Under the pieces are notes generated by a model that did not search any database, was not told where the DNA came from, and was given only the letters and a program-made list of their open reading frames with translations. The translations under genes and the position numbers were made by a program. Shown here piece after piece: positions 8,547 to 16,638 of a stretch of 37,482 nt of DNA. Numbering within the stretch: position 1 is the stretch's first letter; every line of letters starts with the position of its first letter. Location: NCBI GenBank assembly GCA_017558115.1, contig JAFYWG010000011.1, positions 1 through 37,482 of the forward strand. The letters are read 5' to 3'. The stretch is from Alistipes sp. Lineage in GTDB: Bacteria > Bacteroidota > Bacteroidia > Bacteroidales > Rikenellaceae.

Positions 8547-9836
8547 TTACTGCTTCTCTACGGGAATGATTGTGGGCTTTGAGATCTTCTTAGCCGTCTG
8601 AGGTGCTACCTTGCCAGCAGCAGGTGCTGCACCCTCCTTAATTGCATCCTTAGCAGGGAGTCGAACAACATTCGACGTAGGAAGCGGAACAATAGGCATA
8701 TTCTTAACCTCAATAAGCTCGACATCAACCACTACGGCCTCATTCACAGGCAATAGCTGACGTGCTCTAAAGCCAAGAGCCTTCTGCGCATCCATCCAGA
8801 TGGTGATGCTACCGCCATTGCCAATGAGCTTAAGAGCCTCCTGGACATCCTTCTGCATAAAGGTCTTAAGAGTCATGCGGCGCACATCGCTATTTGCAAG
8901 CTCAGCATCAATCTGATCGAGGTATGTCTGTCGCATTGTCTCGCCAATCATCTGGTTCTCGACGAGCGCCTCGCGCTGCTTTGTGAGCTGCTGGACAAAC
9001 ATCTCGTTAGACTCCAAGAGGGTACCAGTACGAGAGTATACCGCATACTTAATAGCGATAGTGTCGTTGTCGGTAGTGGGCTTAGTCTCGCCACCTGCCC
9101 TATTGATGCGATAGTAGGCACCTGTAGCCTCACCCTTGGCGTTGTTCAAAGCCTCAACATTGCTCTTAGTAGCAATATTTGCAAACCACTTCTCCGAGAG
9201 TTCCAAGTTGTATGCTGGGAGCTCTTGATGCATGTAGTCGGCAAGCACAGTCATAAATCGACGCTCGGGAATAGCCATCAACGAGTCGATCTCCGACTTA
9301 TCCTTAACAGCTATAGCATCGCGCATAGCCTGGTATACCCAGTGCAAATTGACATTTAGGCGCTGCTTACGGATATTATCTGCAAAGACAACAACCAAAG
9401 CCTCAGTGAAGCCCTCGCGAGTATAGGTCTCGTTGTAGAGCTCAGGAAGCGACAAAGTATCGGGACGATCAGTCTCAACACGCTCATTTATGCGCTTGGC
9501 CATCATATAGGGGCGTACGAGCTCCGTAGAGTACTTGGTCATATATTCATTAATCTCATCGAACTTCTCCTTGTCGGTTACAACACTCTTAAGCTCATCG
9601 TCGACAAGTGCAATGACACTCTCAGTATCGACACCAAAGTCGGCATTCTGTAGCGAGATAACAAGGCCCATATTCATACCCGTAGCATAAGAGAGGGTAT
9701 CCATCTCAGCATTAGGGTCGTTGTAGAGGCGCGATACCTCCTCATCAAAGTAATAGTCAGGAGTCTTAGAGGTTGTGGCTGCACCACACGATACAAGGAG
9801 AGCAGCCACAGTAGCAAAAAATAGGATTTTCTTCAT
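8547..9836 (-). CDS. FKBP-related periplasmic lipoprotein, degenerate
   Basis: The 429-residue product has a lipoprotein signal (LVSC, Cys17) and an N-terminal part like FKBP-type PPIases of the Mip/FkpA kind: MDTLSYATGMNMGLVI parallels MSYVMGMNIGRNLM in the neighbour at 9865. The region 230-385 is laid out like an FKBP domain (TIAIKYAVYSRTGTLLESN, EALKLIGNGGSITIWMD, VVVDVELIEV), but the VPxxLAYG-type active-site segment is replaced by ALGFRARQLLPVNEA. The tail (390-429) is Ala/Lys/Pro-rich. It probably arose by duplication of the 9865 gene and may be a chaperone without isomerase activity. Last gene of the leftward operon, 28 bp after 9865. Confidence 0.7.
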   Translation of the reverse strand: MKKILFFATVAALLVSCGAATTSKTPDYYFDEEVSRLYNDPNAEMDTLSYATGMNMGLVISLQNADFGVDTESVIALVDDELKSVVTDKEKFDEINEYMTKYSTELVRPYMMAKRINERVETDRPDTLSLPELYNETYTREGFTEALVVVFADNIRKQRLNVNLHWVYQAMRDAIAVKDKSEIDSLMAIPERRFMTVLADYMHQELPAYNLELSEKWFANIATKSNVEALNNAKGEATGAYYRINRAGGETKPTTDNDTIAIKYAVYSRTGTLLESNEMFVQQLTKQREALVENQMIGETMRQTYLDQIDAELANSDVRRMTLKTFMQKDVQEALKLIGNGGSITIWMDAQKALGFRARQLLPVNEAVVVDVELIEVKNMPIVPLPTSNVVRLPAKDAIKEGAAPAAGKVAPQTAKKISKPTIIPVEKQ

Positions 9837-9864
9837 ACTTTATTATAAATATTCTCTGTAATTA

Positions 9865-10548
9865 CTATTTCTCGACATCCACAAGCCACATCTCGTAGTA
9901 GAGAATCGAGTTTGGCTTAACGCCCAACGAGTCGCAACCATTGGCACCATAGCCGAGCTGCGAGGGCACCCATGCCTCGATATGACCACCCTTACCTATG
10001 AGCTTAACAGCCTCGATAACACCCTTAGGCATATCACCTGCCGCCGTGCGGAGAGTGTCGGCACGTAGATATGTGGTGTCGAGCACAGCACCCGACATAT
10101 CGAGCATACGGTAGCGCACAAGCATGGTATCGCGGTTAGAGTGTACCGATCTCTTAAGGTCGCCAAGCTCCACAACCTTATAGGTTAGACCCGAGGTTGT
10201 GGCGACAAACTTACGATCGGCACGACGTATCTCCTCGAAGTAGCTATCCTCGAAGGCCTTGATACGCTCATAGTTATCGTAGTTCATATACTTCAAATAT
10301 GCCATGCGTGCCTCCTCATCCGTTAGGCGTGCCTCGCCACGATAGGCATCACGCATACCCTCGGCAACCATGTCGATGTTGAGCATCGAATCGATACCCA
10401 TCAGGTTGCGGCCAATGTTCATACCCATAACATAGGACATAGAGTCGGCGCTGGTCTGCATAGCGGGTGCGGTAGATGACTTCTGCGTCTTGCCGCCACA
10501 CGCCACCATAAGGGCGAGGGCTGCTATTGTGATAAATGTTTTTCTCAT
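9865..10548 (-). CDS. FKBP-type peptidyl-prolyl cis-trans isomerase, lipoprotein
   Basis: The 227-residue product has a lipoprotein signal (MVAC, Cys17), an N-terminal dimerisation-like helical region (SYVMGMNIGRNL) and a C-terminal FKBP domain (about 117-227) with GLTYKVVELG, VLVRYRMLDMSGAVLDTTY-like strands, KGVIEAVKLIGKGGHIEAWVPSQLGYGANG and the closing PNSILYYEMWLVDVEK. The conserved PSQLGYG segment indicates a working active site. It should act on secreted proteins in the periplasm. It sits 23 bp after the antiporter gene. Confidence 0.85.
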   Translation of the reverse strand: MRKTFITIAALALMVACGGKTQKSSTAPAMQTSADSMSYVMGMNIGRNLMGIDSMLNIDMVAEGMRDAYRGEARLTDEEARMAYLKYMNYDNYERIKAFEDSYFEEIRRADRKFVATTSGLTYKVVELGDLKRSVHSNRDTMLVRYRMLDMSGAVLDTTYLRADTLRTAAGDMPKGVIEAVKLIGKGGHIEAWVPSQLGYGANGCDSLGVKPNSILYYEMWLVDVEK

Positions 10549-10571
10549 TACACTGGTGTTAATACTTTTCG

Positions 10572-11885
10572 TTAGAATGGAAGGAAGATAAGCTGCACGA
10601 TGACATACACGGGCAACAACACTATAAGCGTAAACTTGAAGATGTAGCCAAAGAATGATGGCATCTTTACACCCTCCTGCTCAGCAATAGCCTTAACCAT
10701 AAAGTTGGGACCATTGCCAATGTAGGTCATAGCACCAAAGAATACAGCACCCAAAGCTATAGCCTGGAGCAACACTGCAGGGATGCTCGCCACAAAGTCT
10801 ACACCACCATCAGGATAGAGGCCCTTAGCCAAGGTGTGGAAGGCTACCGCCGTAGGTGCATTGTCGAGGAATGACGATAGCGCACCTGTAGAGTAGTAAA
10901 ACTGCCATGTCTCGGTGAGACCTAACGACGCAGCATTAGCCTCGAGGTACAACATCGCTGGGGTCATAGTGATGAAGATACCCACAAAGAGGATTGCCAC
11001 CTCCGAGATAGGCTCCCATGTGAAGTTATTTGCCTTACGCACACTCTTGCGCGTTGTGAAGAGCGACAAGGCGATAATAGCACCGAGCACTATCTCACGC
11101 AAGAACTGAATATATAGGGGTGAGCTACTCATAGCCATCTCGGGGATATACTTGCGGTTCAAGAAGAGCACAGCAAGGATAATCATACCCAAGTACAAGA
11201 AGTTACGCATGCCTTGAATCTTGATAGGCTCATGTTCATTCAAGTCGCGAAGCTTAGCCTCAGCAGGCTCCTTGGCGTAGTAGTAGCGGTCTACAACCAT
11301 GTAGATACCCAAGAGCAAAACTCCCGTAACGAGCCACTGTGGGAACATTGTCGAGAACCACATAAAGTCAGCACCCTTCAAGTAGAGCAAGAACAATGGG
11401 GGATCACCAAGAGGGGTCAATAGACCACCGCAGTTGGCAACCAACGCAATGAAGAAGAGCACAGTATGCGCCCTATGTATACGCTGCTGGTTTATCTGCA
11501 ACAAGGGGCGTATAAGGAGCATTGCAGCACCCGTAGTACCCATGATTGATGCCATAACAAAGCCTCCAGCAAGAATGAAGGTATTAACAAGAGGGGTTGC
11601 CGTAATATCTCCGCTAATGTGTATGCCGCCCGTAACCACAAAGAGCGAGAGAAGCAACATGATGAAGGGTATATACTCTTCAGTTACCGAGTGGACAACA
11701 TCATGGCCCATGCCATACGAGACGAGCATCACGACAGATGCCACAGAGATTAGGGCTGTGAAGATTAGCTTATTGCGATTCTTCTCCCAAAAGTGCTCCG
11801 CAACCAGCGGGGCAATGGCTATGGTGAGCAACATGATGGCAAAGGGAATGACCATCCATAACTCTACGTTAGTTGCTTCGTGCAT
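10572..11885 (-). CDS. nhaD: NhaD-type sodium/proton antiporter
   Basis: The 437-residue product is an integral membrane protein of the ion transporter superfamily with about 11-13 hydrophobic segments. Family-like stretches include GGIHISGDITATPLVNTFILAGG, LIRPLLQINQQRIH, FFIALVANCGGLLTPLGDPPLFLLYLKG and SSFLDNAPTAVAFHTLAKG near the C-terminal half. The NCGGLLTPLGDPP and DNAPT motifs are typical of NhaD. It exports sodium in exchange for protons across the inner membrane. It lies 36 bp after the arginase-like gene and 23 bp before the FKBP gene. Confidence 0.82.
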   Translation of the reverse strand: MHEATNVELWMVIPFAIMLLTIAIAPLVAEHFWEKNRNKLIFTALISVASVVMLVSYGMGHDVVHSVTEEYIPFIMLLLSLFVVTGGIHISGDITATPLVNTFILAGGFVMASIMGTTGAAMLLIRPLLQINQQRIHRAHTVLFFIALVANCGGLLTPLGDPPLFLLYLKGADFMWFSTMFPQWLVTGVLLLGIYMVVDRYYYAKEPAEAKLRDLNEHEPIKIQGMRNFLYLGMIILAVLFLNRKYIPEMAMSSSPLYIQFLREIVLGAIIALSLFTTRKSVRKANNFTWEPISEVAILFVGIFITMTPAMLYLEANAASLGLTETWQFYYSTGALSSFLDNAPTAVAFHTLAKGLYPDGGVDFVASIPAVLLQAIALGAVFFGAMTYIGNGPNFMVKAIAEQEGVKMPSFFGYIFKFTLIVLLPVYVIVQLIFLPF

Positions 11886-11921
11886 AATAGTCTATAGATT
11901 TAGTTTTAATATACTTATACG

Positions 11922-12980
11922 TTACAGAACCATCGGTGCATCGTGGTTCTTAAGAGCCATGCTACATAGGTTGTACAAGAGACGTGAGGCGATGGCGGCA
12001 TCTATCTTGTCGTCCATGTCGGGCACTACCTCCGAGAGGTCGAAGCCCACAATCATGCGACCCGAAGCCACAATCTTGTCTAAGAGGTAGACAACCTCCG
12101 GGAAGCGAATACCTCCCGCCACAACCATGCCGTTGTGGGGCGAGCACTCCACCGTGAGGCCATTCACGTCGAGCGATACGTAGACCTGCTCGGGCAACGA
12201 GGCCACTATCTCGTCGCATATTGTCGACCAGAGCACACCCTCGAAGTGGCGCGACCATAGCGATTGACCCGTGAAGAGTTTGATGCGCGAGTCGCTCTCG
12301 GCACGCTCCCACTCTGCGGGGCTGAAGGCCCTAACGCCTACACCCACAAGGCGATCCACCTGGGGCACGTCGCGTAGGACGTTGTGCATGACCGAGGCAT
12401 GCGAGTACTCGAAGCCCTGATGACAAGGCTTGAGGTTGCAGCTCGAGTCGATGTGTAGCACACCCAACTCGCCGTAGTGCTCCGCTACGGCACGTATATG
12501 GCCATATGCCGTTGACTGGTCACCACCCACAAGACCTACAATCTTGCCCTTCTGAAGCCATGTCTGCGACTGCTTGTATATGTTGTCGTTAAGCATCTGA
12601 AAGCCCTCATTTACGCGGCGTAGGCTACGCTCGTAGACGAGGTTGTCGAAGGTTGTGCCACTCTGCTTATCGTTTACCTTCATCACGCGCTCAGCATCGG
12701 AACGCAGGCGGTGCGACATATCCTGAATGGTGTAGTCGATGGGCACGGTGGCGATGCCCTTACGCCAGCTATTGGGCGCCATGGGCTCGAAAAAGTCGAC
12801 AGAGCGCGACGCCTCGATGATAGCATCGGGGGCATACGAACTACCATTGCGCACCTTGAGACTCAAATCCCAGGGCGCAGAGATAAGCACTAAGGCCGCC
12901 TCATCGGGCTCGAGAGGAATACCAAAGTAGTTGCCGTTGTCGGGAATAGCTCCGTTAGGATCAAACTTCTTACGCTCCAT
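11922..12980 (-). CDS. Arginase/agmatinase-family protein lacking most metal ligands
   Basis: The 352-residue product has the ureohydrolase fold signature order: GGDQS (152-156), HIDSSCNL (176-183), SLDVNGL (269-275) and a final FDLSEVVP. In active arginases, agmatinases and formimidoylglutamases these are GGDH, DxHxD and DxD, which bind two Mn ions. Here His of GGDH is Gln155, the second and third ligands of DxHxD are Ser180 and Asn182, and the second Asp of DxD is Asn273; only Asp178 and Asp271 remain. The rest of the protein is intact and in frame. The substitutions predict loss of hydrolase activity, leaving a binding or regulatory role. First gene of the leftward group with the antiporter and FKBP genes. 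Confidence 0.8.
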   Translation of the reverse strand: MERKKFDPNGAIPDNGNYFGIPLEPDEAALVLISAPWDLSLKVRNGSSYAPDAIIEASRSVDFFEPMAPNSWRKGIATVPIDYTIQDMSHRLRSDAERVMKVNDKQSGTTFDNLVYERSLRRVNEGFQMLNDNIYKQSQTWLQKGKIVGLVGGDQSTAYGHIRAVAEHYGELGVLHIDSSCNLKPCHQGFEYSHASVMHNVLRDVPQVDRLVGVGVRAFSPAEWERAESDSRIKLFTGQSLWSRHFEGVLWSTICDEIVASLPEQVYVSLDVNGLTVECSPHNGMVVAGGIRFPEVVYLLDKIVASGRMIVGFDLSEVVPDMDDKIDAAIASRLLYNLCSMALKNHDAPMVL

Positions 12981-13021
12981 ATCCTTACAAATTTATATCT
13001 TCTGAATGCCAAAATATCATG

Positions 13022-13060
13022 CAAATTTAGCATTTTTTTCCTATAAAATACCTATATTTG
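13022..13060. promoter_or_regulatory. Divergent -7 boxes between the arginase-like gene and pdxB
   Basis: TATATTTG at 13053-13060 faces pdxB, and TAAATTTG (reverse complement of 13022-13029) faces the arginase-like gene. Neither has a clear TTTG 19-21 nt upstream, so both promoters are tentative. The AT-rich 113-bp gap has no other structure that I see. Confidence 0.45.
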
Positions 13061-13093
13061 CTAAAAAATTAAACACTATATTCAACAAATTCT

Positions 13094-14089
13094 ATGAAAG
13101 TTATCATAGATAGTGCCATACCCTACATTCGCGGTGTCGTTGAGCCATACGCCGAGGTGGTATACTGCAAAGGAGCAGAGATAGATAGCAGCGTCGTGAG
13201 CAATGCCGACGCCCTTATTGTGCGTACACGCACAGAGTGTGGACGCGAGCTACTCGAGGGCTCGAAGGTGCAGTTTATAGCTACTGCCACCATTGGCCGC
13301 GACCACATCGACCAGGAGTACTGCAACGAGGCGGGCATAGCCGTTACCTCGGCTGCGGGGTGCAATGCACGCGGGGTGTTGCAATGGGTGGCCGCAGCAC
13401 TAAAGCATATCGTAGAGAGCGAGGGTAAACGCCCCGAAGAAGTGACATTGGGAGTTGTTGGCGTGGGTAACGTCGGCAGCCTTGTTGTGGAGTATGCACA
13501 CCACTGGGGATTTAAGGTATTGATGTGTGACCCTCCACGTCATGAGCGCGAGGGAGGCGCGTTCTACCCTATCGAACATATTGTACGTGAGGCAGATATA
13601 ATAACGCTGCACACACCTCTTGATGCCTCAACACACCACCTTATAAACAGCAAGCACTTAGCCGTCATGAAGCCCAATGCCGTTATTATCAACGCCTCAC
13701 GCGGTGCTGTGGTGGATAACCGCGCCGTCAGGGAGAGTGGCCACCGCTATGTTTTCGACGTGTGGGAGGGCGAGCCACGCTTGGACCATAACATTCTGCA
13801 GCACGCCATGCTTGCCACACCCCATATAGCGGGATACTCACAGCAGGGCAAGGCCAATGCTACAGCAATGAGTATCAATGCCTTAGCGCACCACTTTGGT
13901 CTACCACTCAAAGAGTGGCGTACAGAGGAGATAACGCCAACCACACCACGCCTTATTGGCTGGGAGGATATGTGCGCAACGATAGACAAGTATTGCGATA
14001 TCGTGGCGGAGACGGAGATGTTGAAACATGCTCCCGAAGCGTTCGAATCGCTTCGCAACAATTATAGCTATAGAGAGGAGTATTTTTAG
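13094..14089 (+). CDS. pdxB: Erythronate-4-phosphate dehydrogenase
   Basis: The 331-residue product is a D-2-hydroxyacid dehydrogenase of the PdxB subgroup: ATIGRDHIDQEYCNEAGIAVTSAAGCNARGV is diagnostic, followed by the NAD-binding GVVGVGNVGSLV (about residues 118-129). Catalytic Arg is in INASRGAVVDN, Glu in DVWEGEP and His in TPHIAGYS. It oxidises 4-phosphoerythronate in the DXP-dependent route to pyridoxal phosphate. It is somewhat shorter than the E. coli enzyme, mainly at the C-terminal dimerisation end. It stands alone, transcribed rightward from the divergent gap at 12981-13093. Confidence 0.93.
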   Translation: MKVIIDSAIPYIRGVVEPYAEVVYCKGAEIDSSVVSNADALIVRTRTECGRELLEGSKVQFIATATIGRDHIDQEYCNEAGIAVTSAAGCNARGVLQWVAAALKHIVESEGKRPEEVTLGVVGVGNVGSLVVEYAHHWGFKVLMCDPPRHEREGGAFYPIEHIVREADIITLHTPLDASTHHLINSKHLAVMKPNAVIINASRGAVVDNRAVRESGHRYVFDVWEGEPRLDHNILQHAMLATPHIAGYSQQGKANATAMSINALAHHFGLPLKEWRTEEITPTTPRLIGWEDMCATIDKYCDIVAETEMLKHAPEAFESLRNNYSYREEYF

Positions 14090-14090
14090 A

Positions 14091-14121
14091 ATGAGTAATT
14101 AGTAATGAGCAATTAGTAATG
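14091..14121. repeat. Short direct repeats of the type TAATTAGTAATGAG
   Basis: Two near-identical 15-bp units (GAGTAATTAGTAAT, GAGCAATTAGTAAT) follow directly after the pdxB stop. The same motif recurs at 22301-22335 (GTAATTAGTAA, twice). It is a small intergenic repeat of unknown role. Confidence 0.6.
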
Positions 14122-14170
14122 ATGTTTTGTGCTGTCATTCCTCCTTTCATCTATAAATAATTTTGATATT

Positions 14171-14827
14171 ATGTTGAAAAAGTTCTTAGTAATCTGCTTT
14201 GTATTAAGCTCGCTTAATAGTATTTTTGTAACAGCTGGAAAATTATCAAATTGCAAATCTGACTCCATACAGCCAGAGATTGAAGTTAATAGCTTTGATG
14301 ATATTGGGCGGGATTTAAGTCGCAAAAGAGTTCGCCATATATATGCAAGTAGTGGTAGTCCATGTTGTGGAGAGAGTCCCAAGATACGTTACGAGCGTAT
14401 TGAAAAGTTCTATAATCACCTTGGAAATGTTATTGATAGTTTAGATTTAATAGACTATAGTTGCGACACTGTGTGCATCAGTATGTCAGGAAACCCTGCC
14501 GCTCCATACGCCGATCCTATTGTACTATTGTATTGCAAGAAGGGTCTATATAAGATAAATGATTTCACTCTCACACCAATAATATACCCAGAGGAATATT
14601 GTGGAGAGAAAAGACGCGCACAAGATGAGGAAATGCGTAAAAAATACGAACCCGATCTTGATGCTTGGCCTATGAGCTATGATTGGGAGATGATGCTATA
14701 TCAATGTTATGATGAGGATAAATTGTATAAGAATCACGGTGGCTCTGTAGCTGAATTTTATATGGACCTCACTCGTGTTATAATTAAGGATAATAGTATT
14801 GTATATTGCGATCGTTGGATTTGGTAA
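14171..14827 (+). CDS. Unknown secreted protein, paralogue 1 of a tandem pair
   Basis: I do not recognise the family. From ATG 14171 the product has 218 residues with a signal peptide (KKFLVICFVLSSLNSIFVTAG). A GTG at 14129 would add 14 residues before the signal and is less likely. The C-terminal half is clearly related to the gene at 15030: shared are a DSLDLIDYSCDTV-type strand, the KKGLY motif, DLDAWPMSYDWEMM and an ending IIKDNSIVYCDRW. Cysteines are frequent. Base composition is clearly AT-richer than pdxB before it, which suggests a different history. Together with its downstream hairpin and gene relic it forms one unit of an 860-bp tandem duplication. Confidence 0.65.
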   Translation: MLKKFLVICFVLSSLNSIFVTAGKLSNCKSDSIQPEIEVNSFDDIGRDLSRKRVRHIYASSGSPCCGESPKIRYERIEKFYNHLGNVIDSLDLIDYSCDTVCISMSGNPAAPYADPIVLLYCKKGLYKINDFTLTPIIYPEEYCGEKRRAQDEEMRKKYEPDLDAWPMSYDWEMMLYQCYDEDKLYKNHGGSVAEFYMDLTRVIIKDNSIVYCDRWIW

Positions 14828-14845
14828 ATAGCTTTCTATATTGAA

Positions 14846-14869
14846 CCTACAGGGGTATTTCCGTGTAGG
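14846..14869 (+). terminator. Hairpin after paralogue 1
   Basis: Arms CCTACAGGGG and TCCGTGTAGG around a TATT loop pair with one mismatch and a wobble. An A-rich tract follows rather than T. The perfect version after paralogue 2 is at 15711-15734. Possible terminator or mRNA-end hairpin. Confidence 0.5.
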
Positions 14870-14897
14870 TACACATAAAAAACGAAATTCACATCAT

Positions 14898-15015
14898 ATG
14901 ACTAAAACGACCCGCATCGTATGCCTATGCAATATTCCCCGAAGGTTGTGATAATCCCAGTCAGATTATAGATCCAAATACAAGAAGAAGTTTATACTAT
15001 AATATTTACTATTAA
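14898..15015 (+). pseudogene. Relic of a small gene, copy 1
   Basis: From ATG 14898 the frame reads MTKTTRIVCLC and then stops at 14951. A second frame (14947-15015) reads SQIIDPNTRRSLYYN to a stop. The copy at 15763 has ITKTTRIVCLC at its start and NPQTRRE near its end, with about 45 more residues between. Copy 1 therefore looks like the same small gene after an internal deletion and frame shift. Function unknown. Confidence 0.5.
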
Positions 15016-15029
15016 CTTGCATTTATTAT

Positions 15030-15692
15030 ATGAGAATAAAATTGTTCCTATTTTGTCTTTTGGCTGTCTCTTGTAATAGACATATGGCTGTTTCCGTTAA
15101 AGAGGCTGCCCCTTCACCAGAAGTTTACAATTTCCATGATGTAGTGCAGCATATCAGCAATACATCGTATCGAGTCACAGATATAGATTATGATGATAGT
15201 GTCAGTGTTACATATAATGAACCTATATATAAAAAGTTTGAAATTAACCGAACGCATTATGCTAAACTTGCTCAGACTGTAGATGCACTAGATTTAGTAA
15301 ACTACCAATGCGACACCATTCAAATATATGAATCTTGGTCTGAATGGAGTGTTGGCGATGTATATAATAGTCCACATTCAAATTATCATTTAGACTTTAA
15401 GTGCCGTAAAGGCCTCTATGAATTGGTTGACTATAAATTGGAACCAAAACATTTTGATGAAAAATATGTGAATGAGAAAACGCGAGCACTATATGAAGAG
15501 ATTAGAAAAAAGGATTACCCTGATCTTGACGCACTACCACTTACATACGATTGGGAAATGTTAAGATATAATTGCTGGGATGATCAAAAGATGATTAGAA
15601 ATTTTGGCAAAACTACCGATGTATGTGAAACTCTTATTCGCATAATTATCAAGGATAATCGTATCGTATATTGCGATAGATGGGATTGGTAG
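15030..15692 (+). CDS. Unknown lipoprotein, paralogue 2 of a tandem pair
   Basis: The 220-residue product starts with a short lipoprotein signal (MRIKLFLFCLLAVSC, Cys15). It is a paralogue of the protein at 14171: both have the DALDLVNYQCDTI-type segment, CRKGLYELVDYKLEPKHFDEKYVNEKTRALYEEIRKK, DLDALPLTYDWEM and the end IIKDNRIVYCDRWDW. Starts of the two genes lie 859 bp apart, and the flanking hairpins 865 bp apart, so the whole unit was duplicated. The family is unknown to me. AT-rich compared with the surrounding housekeeping genes. Confidence 0.65.
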   Translation: MRIKLFLFCLLAVSCNRHMAVSVKEAAPSPEVYNFHDVVQHISNTSYRVTDIDYDDSVSVTYNEPIYKKFEINRTHYAKLAQTVDALDLVNYQCDTIQIYESWSEWSVGDVYNSPHSNYHLDFKCRKGLYELVDYKLEPKHFDEKYVNEKTRALYEEIRKKDYPDLDALPLTYDWEMLRYNCWDDQKMIRNFGKTTDVCETLIRIIIKDNRIVYCDRWDW

Positions 15693-15710
15693 ACACCTTT
15701 TTGTATTGCA

Positions 15711-15734
15711 CCTACACGGGCATTCCCGTGTAGG
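15711..15734 (+). terminator. Perfect hairpin after paralogue 2
   Basis: A perfect 10-bp stem (CCTACACGGG with CCCGTGTAGG) closes a CATT loop 19 bp past the stop. It is followed by TATCCATAAAAAA and not by a T run, so termination is likely but not certain. Confidence 0.6.
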
Positions 15735-15762
15735 TATCCATAAAAAACGAAATTCACATTCC

Positions 15763-15972
15763 ATTACCAAAACAACCCGCATCGTATGCTTGTGCATACT
15801 CGGTGCGGTGGGGACACTTTGTGGTGTCTCCACCATCAATACGCCCGTAACAGAAGATAAAACAGATTTGATAACTCCCACGGAACCACAGCGTTCAGCA
15901 TATATACAGTCCCTACATCATGGGTTACATTTTTGTAACCCGCAAACAAGGAGGGAAACTCTCTCATCGTAA
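15763..15972 (+). pseudogene. Relic or start-less copy of a small gene, copy 2
   Basis: Aligned with copy 1, the ATG is replaced by ATT at 15763. The frame is then open for 69 codons: ITKTTRIVCLCILGAVGTLC looks like an export signal, followed by a polar stretch and NPQTRRE. The only upstream in-frame start, TTG at 15706, lies at the edge of the hairpin and would translate through it. Either the gene is dead or it uses an unusual ATT start. No function can be given. Confidence 0.45.
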
Positions 15973-16045
15973 CATCGAGCACCCTACGGGGCAACCCCGC
16001 AGATACCCTCTTGGGCTGAGGTGGAGCGGGTTCGTTTTTTTTCTA

Positions 16046-16076
16046 TCCATCCATTTTTCCTATGTAAATGGATGGA
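16046..16076. other. Strong hairpin in the 15973-16725 non-coding block
   Basis: An 11-bp perfect inverted repeat (TCCATCCATTT with AAATGGATGGA) surrounds a 9-nt loop. It follows a TTTTTTTT run at 16035-16042. The block 15973-16725 has no credible gene and consists of this hairpin and the repeats listed next. Confidence 0.6.
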
Positions 16077-16093
16077 TGGAAAAGCCTATCTAA

Positions 16094-16242
16094 CCCGTCA
16101 TTGCGAGTCGCAGCCGTTGCAATCTCCGAGGGTATATAAAAGTATACCCGCAAGGTTGTAGGGGATGTTGCACTAATCTTCCGTTGTCTCTCCACAGAGG
16201 TAGATTCCCATGGTCGCTATGCTTCCTCTGAATGACGGTGGA
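16094..16242. repeat. GTCATT-type dispersed repeat with inverted ends
   Basis: The left end CCGTCATTGCGAG and right end CTCTGAATGACGG are inverted relative to each other, about 145 bp apart, with a GTATAC hairpin inside (16132-16148). Related sequences occur at 17098-17126 and 27381-27415. This resembles the widely seen intergenic repeat that begins GTCATTCTGAGCGAAGCGAA; no encoded protein is evident. Confidence 0.6.
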
Positions 16243-16330
16243 TAGTGTGTAGCCAGCGAGGAGATGCTTCGCGTTGCTCAGCATGACCTCTCTTCCTACA
16301 ATTTATCGGTAGAGAGGGTAAACATAGATT

Positions 16331-16357
16331 AGCACCACGACCCAATTTGTTGTCAGA
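16331..16357. repeat. 27-bp direct repeat, copy 1 (second copy 16584-16610)
   Basis: The 27 bases starting AGCACCACGACCC and ending TTGTTGTCAGA are found again, exactly, at 16584-16610. A decayed third copy lies at 16515-16537 (TACTTAATTTCTTGTCAGA). Each is followed by a GGTGC or GTCAGATG-like segment. The copies bracket the family B element at 16374. Confidence 0.8.
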
Positions 16358-16373
16358 GTGGTGCAGATGTGGC

Positions 16374-16483
16374 GACAAACAGACGAACAGACAAACGGAT
16401 AAACGGACAAGCAGAAAAGTATAAAATATTGTCAGCGACTTCAGTTCCTCATTTCGTCGTCTCGTCGTTTTTGTCGCTTTCGT
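16374..16483. repeat. Family B mirror-arm 8-bp repeat element, copy B3
   Basis: The left arm is five 8-bp units (16374-16413: GACAAACA, GACGAACA, GACAAACG, GATAAACG, GACAAGCA). The core (about 16414-16450) differs from that of B1 and B2. The right arm (16451-16483) has loose TTTCGTCG, TTTTGTCG-type units, the reverse complement of the left-arm type. Confidence 0.65.
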
Positions 16484-16583
16484 CACAACGCTCTGCAAAA
16501 AAAATGCGGATAGGATAGTACTTAATTTCTTGTCAGAAGGGGTCAGATGCAACGCTCGGCAAAAAAAACACCACGACGTTCCA

Positions 16584-16610
16584 AGCACCACGACCCAATT
16601 TGTTGTCAGA
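16584..16610. repeat. 27-bp direct repeat, copy 2
   Basis: Exact second copy of 16331-16357, in the same orientation, 253 bp downstream. Confidence 0.8.
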
Positions 16611-16638
16611 AGTCGTGAGATGTGGTGCATCACAAAAG

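Noticed and set aside
15706..15762. TTG start at 15706 for the small frame ending at 15972
   Set aside because: This part encodes the hairpin and has no counterpart of a start in copy 1, where the gene begins at ATG 14898.
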